Below, in pieces: positions 43,873 to 55,729 of a DNA stretch of 64,000 nt. The notes under the pieces were generated by a model. It saw only the letters and a list, made by a program, of their open reading frames with translations. It did no database searches and was not told the DNA's origin. This DNA is from Kingdonia uniflora (taxonomy: Eukaryota > Streptophyta > Magnoliopsida > Ranunculales > Circaeasteraceae), in the NCBI GenBank assembly GCA_014058105.1, contig JACGCM010002493.1, positions 620,001 through 684,000 of the forward strand, read 5' to 3'. The position numbers and the translations under genes were made by a program. Every line of letters starts with the position of its first letter. Position 1 is the first letter of the stretch.

Positions 43873-45446
43873 TATTTAGTTTCCGGCCATGTATAGAGTT
43901 TTAGAACTGTATGGGGTATTTGATAATTTTATTTATATTAATTCCCAAATGCATATTCTCTTCTGGGCTTCTACTGTTAAAATCCGTCCCAGACTGGGCT
44001 TGGATGGAGTTCGACTGTTATTATTATTATTATTTTTTGCTGTAAGTATATAAGAAGGAATGTGGTGTGACCAAAATCCAAATATATTCTCTTTGATATA
44101 CTTAGCATTATGAGAAATATTAAAAGAAAAGTGCGTCGACGGAACGCAGTGTTATTATATCCGTTGTAGGTTTATATATGAGTTTGAACAAGTGAATAAA
44201 GCTTATCTTGAACATCGACAAATAGTTAAATACACAATTTCCATAAAAAAAAAAAGAATCCTAGTCAAAATAAGTTCAGTTAGCCAGAGTGCTTCACTTA
44301 GGGTTTGTTTGAATACAAATAACTACTATCAACACTCAACGGCTGCCTTAAAAAGTGACTTTAAGGACTTGTCTTTTAAAAAACGTATAAGAATTTTTGG
44401 ATACGAAGTGATGAAGTTTTAAAGATATAGGAGAGTAAATTGAGGGACATGAGAGATGTATTTGAGTTAGGGACATAAGCTCCTTTTTTTGGCTTTTGGT
44501 TTTTGTTGTTTTTTAACTTAAAATAAGTAGATTATTTTTTCATTGGGGTTATTTGGATACCAAAATATAAACTACTTTTCTGTTTATTTAAGTCAAAAAC
44601 CAAGTATGTATATTTGGATAATAAAAATAAGCTATTTATTTTAAGTCAAAAAGTAGTAAAAATGAGAATCCCCCCCAAAGTGTATGTCTTCAACTTAAAA
44701 GACTTAAAACCACTCTCCCACAACTTTAAAACTTTATCAATTCTGAGTGAAAAATTTATAACTTAAAAACAGTAATACAATACTAACTTATATATATTTT
44801 TAATAATAAGTCCTTAAAGATACTTTTTAAAGAAAGTGAGTTAGTTGATACTACTCACATGTATCCAAATAGGCCTTAATTTACTTACTTGTCTTTTGAC
44901 TTAATTAATTAAAAGAAAAGTAGTTTACAACAATAACCTTTTAGGGAGACTAGATACTTAATACGTTAGCTACAACACTGCACGGTTGCACGGTTCGACA
45001 CGTACAACACCTATGGCCTACCTGCTCGGCCCTGAAAATCCAAGTCCATCTTGGTAGTTTATAAAACCCAATAAGGATTGGGTTCGGGTAGAACACTATG
45101 AAACTCGAGTTGGGCCTGGCTTATAATGCCTATTTTCATTACAAGATGAATATAATTGTCAATAATTACTAGAGAAGCTGATGATCATGTAGATCAAAAA
45201 TGGCATAAACAGTATCCGAATCTGCAAATCTCTTGAAAATAAATATGTTTGATTGAATGAATGAAAACGACTTTGAAACAAGAAATATAATACTAGTGGT
45301 GTGTTTGTACTTGTAACGTTATTTAGGTCCAATTTAATATTGATCAAAGAATCCTTCTCCAGCAAGCTCCCTATTTCATCATCTCTCTCCAACCCAGAAC
45401 CAGAACTCTCTCTCTCTGTCATTGCAACTGAAACCCAGAGGCAGAA
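43873..45446. other. PMEI-CHFR intergenic region
   Basis: Apart from the MITE it holds AT-rich sequence. A CT-rich run (about 45408-45418) lies in the probable CHFR leader, about 30 bp before the ATG. No clear TATA box was placed. Confidence 0.5.
44301..44875. mobile_element. hAT-like MITE (575 bp)
   Basis: The ends GGGTTTGTTTGAATAC...ACTACTATCAAC and GTTGATACTACTCACATGTA...TCCAAATAGGCC form inverted repeats of about 35 bp with scattered mismatches. Flanking 8-mers TTCACTTA and TTAATTTA match at 6 of 8 positions, the size expected for a hAT duplication. There is no transposase frame inside. It lies between the PMEI and CHFR genes. Confidence 0.65.
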
Positions 45447-48400
45447 ATGGAACCTGGGGAGAGTTCTAATGCAGCAGAGAAACCCCTTGAAGAGATTTGG
45501 GCAAAACTTGGTAATTTTCTATTGTTGTTTTCATTGCCTATGCTTTCATTTATACTAAAAAGAGAGTAAAGATTGAATCTTGGGGAAAATGGTTTAGTGT
45601 AGGAGACAATAAAAGCAAATGATTATGAAAATTTGCATAATCGCTGTTATTACATTGTGAACTTATAATTTGAATTAGAGTCTTTTTATGTGTTGTGTAA
45701 ATTCAAATTCTTGAAATTATTGCTTTTCGTCGATCTCTTTAATTCGCTAAATGTTTATAGTAACTTATTGTATCAAAGTATGTTTTTTTGTCTAAGCAAG
45801 AAAGGGTTTTGATTAAAAATAAATGAGATAATGGTCATCAAGTTTTATTATTGGGATCACTTCGATTATTATGTTGTTGTGAATTACATATGTTTTTTTT
45901 TTTGGCGTTTCAGTACCGTTGGATTCGAAATACTCAGATATTGAGATAAGGTCAAATGAGATGGTAATATGTTCAGAGGTCTCATCTTCTTCATTGGACA
46001 AACATGAATGGTGCAAAATCACGAGGAGTCCGGATTTAAGCTCCACAACATTGCAGAACATGAGGTTTGCGTTGTGTTTATTTGATATAGTTGTTTTGGG
46101 TTTTCTGAATTCTTGTTTGAATTATAATGACTTGCAATTTATACATCTGATATAACTCTTAGTCAAAGACAAGATCATTTTGTACGAATGAACAACAAAA
46201 TAAAACTAATCAGAAAAAGAACATTAGGGGGACACAAAATAAAGCGAGGTGGTTCTGTACCAATAATACTAATACTGCTTTTGAAATTGAATTTTAAGGT
46301 CTTCACAATTCAATTTTGTCGCTTATTAATTGGAAAATCACCAGTGAAAGAATCCAAGCCTAACATTTGCGAATCCATTAAAAGAAAGCAAGAATCAGTA
46401 TTCTCCTCCCAGAATTCTTAGTTAACATGTTTGTATGACGCCAGAAAATTGTGTTTAAAATGAATTTTATGGTCATTACAACTGAATTCAGTTGCTTATT
46501 AGTAACATTGCCCTTGAAAGAGTTCATACCTAATTGAAACATCATTAACCACAAAAATAATCTGTTTTGGGAAGCGCAAAACTTTTGACGAGGTCTCTTG
46601 TCCTGTTAGGTATCAACCAAAATAAGCTCCACGCCCAATTTTGGAAGGCCCAGGCCTCGAAAGGCATTTAGTAAATATATGGTGAATCTCAGCCTGTCAC
46701 ATGAACGACAGCTAGAAAGCCATGTTCGAATTATGAGATCTTCCCATTTTTTTAGGAGCAATGAAAGATTATTTTTCACGATTAATGTGTGCTGTTCCAC
46801 TTCAAAGTCACATTTCTCTTTTGGATCATCCAAGAAGTTTTTAACGTAAAGGAAAAATTTACGTGGTTAACAAGTATCACTTTGTTTTGTTACTACTTCA
46901 CTCCTGCAGTTATCATTTAAATGTTTTTTGTTTCTTCATTGAAAAAATAGGTATATTTTTGTTTTGTTATTTTGTATAATGTTGTTACTGCAGTTCAAAT
47001 GCAATTATTGTTGATGGAACTGTTCTTGGAAGTGAAGATACTATAATCATCAAATGTGGAACTGAAATTGTTGCAGGCTCAAATGGCGAAGGTCAGCTCT
47101 TATACATTCTGATGTCATTTTAATTACACAATTTAGGAGGTTTCATTATTCAAATGCCGGAGATCGGAATATCACCGAAATTAAACAGCTAGAAATACAA
47201 GAAAAGATCCACTTCATGTTATACAATCAAAGCCAAAATTATAGCTTTCTCTGTACCATTATAAGAATTACTTGGCAACAATTTCATCTTAAGAATATGT
47301 TTGATCTAATGAATCCCATATTTTCTTTGCCTTTAGTTGCATAACTTTACTGGTTTTTACTCACATAGATTGCGAAGTCAAGATAACAGTAAAGTTCTCC
47401 TTAACCCACTTCTCATATAAAACGAAGTTCTTCATAACCAGCCTCTTATGTGAAAGATCTGTTTGGTTCTACAACGTCATTATATCATCAGGACAGCAAC
47501 TTAATTCTTATATCAATAGTAATGTAGCTACTGATGTCTTAATAAAATAAACCAGTCCCAGATTGGATGGCAACCGAAGGTGGAGGCACTAGCAGCGAAG
47601 GAGTTGTCGAAGGTCTGCAACATATGAGCCGGAGGTGGAAATGCCTGTCGAAACTAGAGATGGAGAAGGACGAGAGTACTGTGGTTGAAATCTATTAATA
47701 TACTGGCCACAGACAGGATTTAAGAGAAAGAGTAAGCACCGCATCACATGGTCAAAACTCCTTAAAATGGACGTATATGGCCAATAATTAAGGCAAACTA
47801 GCAATTAAGCATATCCAAATTAAGTATGGCGTCCAAATCAATAAATAGACCACATTCCAACATTCCTACCAAACACGCTATTCACGTGAAAACGCTTCTA
47901 GTCATTGCTTAACTAAGAGTTAGAATGATACCTTTTGTAGCCATGCGGTAATGAACCTAGATTACTTAGAATTGAAATTTTGGTACCCCGCTTGAAGAAT
48001 TTGCACAAAAATGTAGAAGCCTTCGGAGTCTAATCAAGGTGGCGGAGTGGAACCTAAAGGTCCAAGTTATCTCATCCTGCTCCCATATGGATCTCACGTC
48101 CTTTTCCAGTAAGTGATTTCTAATGCGCTCATTTTCCTGTTCGCATTCTTGCTTGGACAATTATTTCCTAAATAGTTGTCACTGTCGCTCAATTGGTCAT
48201 GCCACTAAAATTTCACCATTTGTAAGAGCGCAGAGGAGAATACGGATCACCTCTTTATAGAATTCTGCTAAATAGGTGGAGTTGAGTTATTTTGTTTATA
48301 GTTTGTAGTGGATTGTCCTCAAATTCGTTGCAGATAAACTCTGCGGACCTTCAATCAAGGTCTTTTGTTCCAAGTGCAGTTATTTTCTGACGCATTTCCC

Positions 48401-50218
48401 TATAAGGTCATTTGACGCATATGGGAGGAGAATAGTTAGATGTATTTGAAAAGAAGGATGAGACCTTGGAAGCTGTAGTTTTGATGGTCAGTGTTCTAAT
48501 GCAAAAAGTGGGCCCTTTTATCTGTCAATTTAAGGTTATCCAGTTTAATGATTTTGTATTTTAATTTGGAGGGAAAGTAGCGCAACAAAAATATTTCCAA
48601 CAAGGAAGTTGTCCCAGTGAAGGAAGTGATAAATGATATTATTGCCAGTCTTTGTTTATTCATTGGCACTCTCGGTGTTGCCTTTAGTGTTAATCTGGCC
48701 TTTCATGGATTGCGCTTCAATAACTAGTTAATTGGGATGCTTTACTCGATGTAAGTTTCTTCCTCACCCCCCACCCACGCACATCTAATCCAAAAAACAA
48801 ACAAAACAAGAAAACCATAATAGAGGTAGATCAGTGAGAAGCAATGTGGTTCATGTATCGAATATCTCTTCCCTCTCTCCTAGACTGGTAGCTCCCCCCA
48901 TCTCTGGATTATGGGTTTTATATTCCGATTTTTCTTATCCTATTACTATCCCTTTTATATTTCGTAGGCACACATTTTATCTCAGCTGATGTATTAACAT
49001 GTGATATCTGCCATTATTCTGTTAGATGAAATGGTAATACAACTGTAATATTCTTTACATTAAATTTTCAGAATGCACTATCTATTTAACATCACATCTT
49101 CTTTGGGTTTTTAGGCTACTTGAGCTATATGTTAGAATTGATGTCAGCTTCAGAGCAGTGCAGCAAACAATTAAAGGTATGCATAAATCGCCAGCTGTTT
49201 ACGCTCTAATTAACCATTTTTTCCTCCCACCCCAAAAAGGAGTAAAAAGGAGAATTTGTGTATGTAACTCCTTTTCATATTTCTGCTTATTAGGTACTAG
49301 TAGACGTCGAACATACAAAGTGCAGCATTTGCTTGAACATATGGCATGATGTTGTAACTGTTGCTCCTTGTCTCCACAATTTCTGGTTTGTAATTGAAAC
49401 GTGTGGCTTCCTGAATATCATTTCATTTTCATTTCTGATTTATAATCACATATTATGCTTTATTTACTTTCTAGTAATGGATGCTTCTCTGAGTGGTTAA
49501 GAAGATCTCAGAAGAAAAGTCCAACTATTATCTGCCCGCTATGTCGGGCAGTTGTACACTTTGTGGGAAGAAACCATTTCTTACGCAATATTGAGGAGGT
49601 AATCTCTTGTGCTAATCTACTAACAAATATTGGTCTTGTAATCTCTTTTTTCATCTGTAGCTGCATCCATATCCACTTTTTCCAGTCACACATAAAATCT
49701 TGTAAATTTTGCACATTTCAACAGCTACTGTTTTAATTAATATATCTCTTCTTTCTTTGCTCGTCTTGAGAGCCGATTGGAAATTCGAGGGCGGGGTTGT
49801 AATAGAATGGGGATATCAACACCGGCTACTATGTAGAGTGATATGCAAGGCAAAAGTAACTATCTTTCTTCATTAGAGTTGTGTTTTCTTGGCGTAAATA
49901 AAATCATCTCTCTAATCTCTATTGGAACATTTCCAGTGTGTTTCACTTCTATAGAAGAGGGGGTTCAAGGCCGGAGTCCCCCTGGATTTCATTACGGCAT
50001 TCCCGAATTTAGCTACGTCCTCAATAGCATGAAGCCCTTTTCCCCCAATGATCACCCATCTATGTATCTTCTATATGAATAACAACAAAAAGAAGCCCAA
50101 GTGATACAAGTGAAGATAAAAAAAACCCTTTAAGCTTTGGTTTTCAGAGTTGACTTCCATTATCGCTTATCTCTGTTTTTCCTACAATTATAACCTCGAC
50201 GAGTTCGTGAGGGAAATG

Positions 50219-50258
<40 letters not shown>

Positions 50259-53200
50259 AGTTTGTATTAGTTGGAACGGTTGCTGTTGGCAGTGACTTAA
50301 TTTACTCGAGGGCCCGTCATGTTAAACTTTCAGGTAGGCGAATAGTACCACGTTTGTGTATAACAAAAGTGAGGGTGGGTGGCAAAATAAATTGCATGGC
50401 TTAGGCTAGAACACTGTCGAAATCTTACATGTAGTTATCAGGTTTTTGGTTGCCCACCCTGAGCTCTATGTGGATTCGCCCCTGACCACTGAGAAATTGG
50501 ATGGGTAACTATCTTGATATGTCTCCTTCAACGTGTACGTATCGTGTATGCATATAACTAGTCACTCTAGACTATATTACCTTGACTGAATCCTGAATTT
50601 TTCTTAATTGGTAATCTTACCTACAGTTTTCCTCTTTTTACAACCATCTAATCTGATTGCTTGATATATTTCTCTATTCATATCATATTTCTACCTTCAA
50701 ATCATGCTGAGCTTATTTTTTATATATAGGGTATACTGGACACTGATCCGTCATTGAAACGCGGCGATGACGAATTTGCACTTTTAGATGGATATGCATT
50801 AATTAAATCTAATCTTGTGAGTGAGTTTTTATTTTCTTTCTGATAAAGCCATAAAGTACATTGAAATAGAGCATATAGTGCTAACTTTGTTTGACGCTTC
50901 GGTCTAGTCCGTTCGTCGCAGCTCTTTCTCAGCGATTGGGTAATGCACTATTAGACCTAGCTATTCAGAAGGTTGCTTGGGGGTCTCAAAGCCGCTCAAG
51001 ATAGCAGATTGGAAGTCACTGCAAAAAACTGGGTTGACACTCTATCTAAAGTCCCAGTTTACAGTGATTTCCACCTCTTGTCTTTGATTTTAACCACAAG
51101 CTCCACAACCATGCGAAATCTAATGCTACTGCCTTCAATTATTAATTTTTACTTGAGCAACCAAGTGACTGTATTCTTATGTACCAATAATATTTGGTAG
51201 ATCATCGGGACCGGGAAAAGGTCTAGTCGGAAAAGGCCACATCCATCGCAAGAGGAGGAAATAACTGACGTAGAACTTCCATGCCCCCAATGTGGTAATA
51301 TTAGCTTCCTGCAAATAGTTTTATGCATTACCTTTTGGTAATTTAGTCTAGCATATTCAGTATACACATCATTTAGTAATCCCTTATGTTGAGTATGTAC
51401 TACTCCTTGTTATAGTAGCGTCATTCCATTAGTACGTTTTTCTCCTTAAATTGATACTGATTCGTAAAGACAAAATCTTATGATGTGGATTGCATATTTA
51501 ATATTACATGATCTTTTCAAAAAAAGCCATAGGAGTTGAAATGAAGTATTGAAAGGTAAAGAAAGAAAAAGGAAAAACCTTAATCAGATGAGAATGATTA
51601 AAGAAAACTTTAATTGGTTAGCTTAGAGCATCTGTAGTAAAGTAGTCATTTTGCTATAGAATCAAATTTAAAGAGCCAAACGTTGCAATATTTGCCACAT
51701 TAAGACTCTCCATTTAAAAACCAAAAATGCTTAAAGCCGTTATTGGTAGCAATATTTGATGACCTTGTTTTGTAGCTAAAGCAAAAACTTCAAATGGAAG
51801 CCTAAAATGTAGAATCTTTTTTCAATTATGGCTATTCTAATGTATCAAACCTAAAAAATTGATTTTAAGGACATGACTAATAGAGTTTGGCTAGCAAAAT
51901 TTGGAGAAACAACTATAGTTGCTCTTACACAAACTTGTGGTCCTAGTGTTCCTTAGGTTATCTATCTTTGTATTTGTTAGTATGCAACTGATTCTGAAAT
52001 AATCTACACAGGCACTGAATTCGGCGGGTTTCGATGCAATCAGAATACTGCCCATCTTCAATGCCAAACATGTGGAGGATTGATGCCATCCAGAACCGAC
52101 GTTAATGCACCACAGCACTGTAATTACAAACACTCTAACCGAGATATATGTCTTTTAATTATTTAGGTGGCTAACTTTGTTTTGTCGTTCAACCAATCTG
52201 GTGGCTCAATATAAGTATATACTAGTCTGAACGAATTTATCTTAGCTTTATTTAACATCTAGCATTCACCACAAATCCTCAGTGTTTTAGTAGACTGGAA
52301 ATTTTCTCATAGTCCTAGACGAATTTGCAATACAGTCCTTTTTTATGTAAGAATTTTTTTAATGGTGGAATACTAGAACATTATAAGGTAATTTATCAAT
52401 CACCAATAAACATTCATCTCTTTCTCTATAAAGATGTTGCTAGCGCTGTTTGGTTGATCTATTGCAGCAATGCACACATTGGCAGTCTGGCAGTGTAGTA
52501 TTTTGAACAGTCAATTATATGCACTGGTTGTAGAGCGCTTTGGAGTCTTCACAAATTGGTTTTCTTTGTTGTCTGATACCCTTCTACAACATAAAGTAGG
52601 GGATTTGGTTGATTAGAAATGGTTAGGTCTGTAAAGCAACCCATGATTGCAGCTAAGATTACTGAGAACGCGATTTCTTTGATTAGGAATACCTCTCCTA
52701 TTCTCAAGGGCTAAACTTACCTGTCAGATTCTTCAAAGTGATGCCCCGCCACATGCACAGATATGGTTCTGTCCCTCCTTGGTGGCTTTCAGATCAAACT
52801 CATACACCAGACTCAAAGATGTTTCTCTGTTCCTTGATGCAAGGGATACTTCCTTCATCTGAGGCTAACTCTTAATCCTTAGACGATCTTCATTTTCCGG
52901 TTTGCGGTATTTGTCGCATCAGCGTGATGAGTTTTGGGCTCATTGTTTGAGTTATTCCAAAAAAGTTCTTTTCATGATGCTCTCCAAACTTCTTCTCTTT
53001 GTTTTAGTGAAAAAGTAAAGCTTACTGCAGAGTAGAGAAACTCTTAAATAGTCACCCTCCCTCCTTTTCGTAAATACTTACCTTTCAACCGCTAAATCTA
53101 CTTGAAACTCCGTCCCTCTTAGTATCAGTTTGATGCTCACTTTTCAATTGGATTATTAATTTATTTAGGTATTTTTTGTGGTTTTAGAATGGAGTTAATC

Positions 53201-55729
53201 AATCATATTCTTTTAGGTTTCTTGAAGTCTCTTTTAAAAATTAAAAGTAATGTGGAAATCGAGCTTGATGTTGATTCACCAAATCGACTTTGCTATGGGT
53301 TGCCATGTGTTATGACAAAGAGATTACAAACTCGTGCAAATGGAACATCTTCATTAAACACCCATGTACTTATCATTTGGATGCTCTTTTACATGTTTTA
53401 CTTTTATCTATGTGATAGGAGGATTGTAGAAAATTCTAAGTGCTTGTTGGTCCTATTTTTTTATTTTATAGTTTTAAATCATTATATCTAACCTTGATGT
53501 TCTATTAATGACGTCATATGTTCCTTTTCAGGTTTAGGATGTGATAGGGTATTTTGTGGGGCTTACTGGCAGGCACAAGGATTAGTTCCAAGTAGCTCTC
53601 ACCTCATCTGCAGTAGTCATAATTTCAAGCCTGTATGTAACTTTTCTTGCTTCAGGGACTGACATTTATACATATATATAAGCATTTGCAAATGTTAGAA
53701 TATGCGAAAGCTTTGGTAAAATCTCCAATCCACAAGGGTACTTCCGGAAAACTCTTGAGTTCATGAAAAAGAGAGCTAAAATCTTGATCTACAAGATAAC
53801 TAACAGATTTGAATTATAGATTGTAGTCTTTTGATCAAATTATCGAATTCCGAAAATATGCTAGTATAAAGACCCAAAATACTTGGTTTTTACCAAAATT
53901 TTTTTGACAAAAGCCGAGCTTTATGCTAATACACCAGATATTTCGACTATTATTAAAATCAGTTCAAGACTACCAATATATCAGTTTTACATAATATTAT
54001 GTAACTTCTGCCAAAGTTTTGATCCGTAATCAAGGGTATCTTAACCTCTATTTCATGACTCGGTGCAAGGGAGTAAAATCTAACTTGTTAAGAAGTTTAT
54101 CTTAAGTTGTAAAATATAAGTGGTGATGCAATCAATGTTTGTGGCGCTTTGTTAAACACTTGAGCTGTCTTCTGAAGTATGATATTTACATCCTTTGCAG
54201 ATTGCCGAACATACTATCACAGGAATTCCATTGTTGACGCACGAAAATAATAGACATGAGCAAGATGTACAGATTTTTCGATGCTTTGGTGCAAACATAT
54301 TATAGTTCTAACTTTGTTTTCATGTGTTGATCACGCTATCTTGGTTTTCAGATCACCGAAAGGTGCATTAGACAGTCAGGAAAAACATTGCAAGAGGTTA
54401 TTTCAGAGTTCATCATAAAATTGAACGACAGAGAAGTTGGTAAGTTTAGGAATTTTTTTTCTTACTTCTGTACAAACATATGCGTGTCATGCTTGAATGT
54501 ATGATCTAATCTATGTTGTCAAATGATTGCTCTATAAAACAACATGATTTTGCAATATCTAGTGTGCCTTAGACGTCAGTGATGTAATCGTACTTCGCAA
54601 AGTTGTCAATCCTTTAGAGAAAGATTGAGATTGTGTTTTATCCTCACAGATCGAACAAGACTGCCACTAAACCATGCTGAGATGATCACTTCTGGGACAC
54701 ACATTTGCAAGTGAGTTCTCCTTTGTTTAGTTTTCTTACTTGTCTTGCTTTAGGTTTAGTCTATCACACCCACACTACAGGACAGACCTACCCAATGTAC
54801 TGAACTTGATGACCTTAAGTAGCACTTACCAATACATTAAATGCATTTCGTGTATTACCAATCTTTTGTACGTTCATTATAAAGTTCATAATTTAATTTT
54901 ATCTGGTTCTCTTGGTTGTCATTCTTGAGTTTTTATTTATTCTTTATACTCAAGGAATTACCTCAAAATGTATGCAGTGGTTGCTATGAAAAGTTGGTCT
55001 CCTTTCTCCTGTACTGGTTCCGGGTTACAACTCGTCATTATGTAAGTATTTCCACTTTGAAACAAATATCTTATTAATTATGTACATAAACTTTTGTATA
55101 TCTTAAAAAATAACCACCACTGATACGTATAATTATCTGATAAACACAATATATGTCTAAAACTATATCGACGGATATATATCTAAAACTATATCGACTG
55201 ATATTTGAGGTATAAGGTATTGCTACCACTGTTGTCGCATCACGTACAGTTATCTGGTTTTATCATCTTCCAGTGTTAACTTGAGCTCATATTTAACGTG
55301 CTTAAAAGAGTTTGTGAATGATATGACCTTTTATGAGGATGACAGATCGGATATAAAAATCTTGGTCATAAAAGTCAGCTCCTCGTCTCTCTGTGCATCC
55401 AGACACTTCGATATATGCTTCCTATTAGTCCTATATTGTATTTTCCGAACCATCATATCTGTTTTCACTGTGGCCATCTTGATGAAATCACTTCTTGTTG
55501 TCCTCCTACGATAGTTTTATAATGCTGCAATGATGCTTGTTCATTGAAATAGTCAAGAATGTGGTAATAAAGTTGTTATTTTTTACGTGAATATATGTAG
55601 CTTCTACCACCTGATGCATCTAAAAGAGAAGATTGCTGGTACGGTTTTTCATGTCGCACACAGCATCACAATGACGATCACGCTCTTAAAAGGAATCACA
55701 TTTGTCGTCCAACCAGAGGGAGGCAATAA
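45447..55729 (+). CDS. CHFR: E3 ubiquitin-protein ligase CHFR-like (FHA, RING, PBZ), 15 exons
   Basis: Exons: 45447-45510, 45914-46064, 46994-47091, 49115-49176, 49294-49385, 49475-49598, 50730-50816, 51201-51294, 52012-52119, 53532-53632, 54201-54266, 54352-54439, 54650-54710, 54978-55041, 55601-55729. All are GT-AG and join to one 462-aa frame. Residues about 15-110 form a degenerate FHA domain (HEWCKITR, SSNAIIVDGT). The RING-HC at 135-179 keeps all eight ligands (CSIC, C151, H153, C156, C159, CPLC). A cysteine-rich region follows (FRCNQNTAHLQCQTCGGLMP, CDRVFCGAYW). The C-terminal PBZ-like finger has C432, C438, H447 and H453 (REDCWYGFSCRTQ). CHFR proteins ubiquitinate targets and bind poly(ADP-ribose) in mitotic-stress checkpoints; in plants the role is less known. 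No frame break was seen. Confidence 0.93.
50223..50256 (+). repeat. (GA)n microsatellite in CHFR intron 6
   Basis: About 34 bp of GA repeat within the intron between exons 6 and 7. Confidence 0.95.
51626..51924. mobile_element. Tourist-like (PIF/Harbinger) MITE in CHFR intron 8
   Basis: The ends GAGCATCTGTAGTA and the inverted TAACTATAGTTGCTC-type end match in the outer 10-15 bases (GAGCATCTGTAG against GAGCAACTATAG). TTA precedes (51623-51625) and follows (51925-51927) the 299-bp unit, the 3-bp TWA duplication typical of this superfamily. No coding capacity. Confidence 0.65.
52120..53531 (+). other. CHFR intron 9 (1412 bp), with unrecognised insertion-like sequence
   Basis: The part around 52600-52960 is richer in GC than the neighbouring introns and reads like decayed coding sequence in several frames, for example SVKQPMIAAKITENAISLIR. 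I cannot assign it to a family. Confidence 0.3.

Noticed and set aside
49158..49349. 63-codon frame running from exon 4 into exon 5 of CHFR
   Set aside because: It reads through intron 4 in the wrong frame; the spliced frame gives SEQCSKQLK then VLVDVEHTKCSIC.
50150..50404. 84-codon frame with an RERERE stretch
   Set aside because: It is produced by the GA microsatellite in CHFR intron 6.
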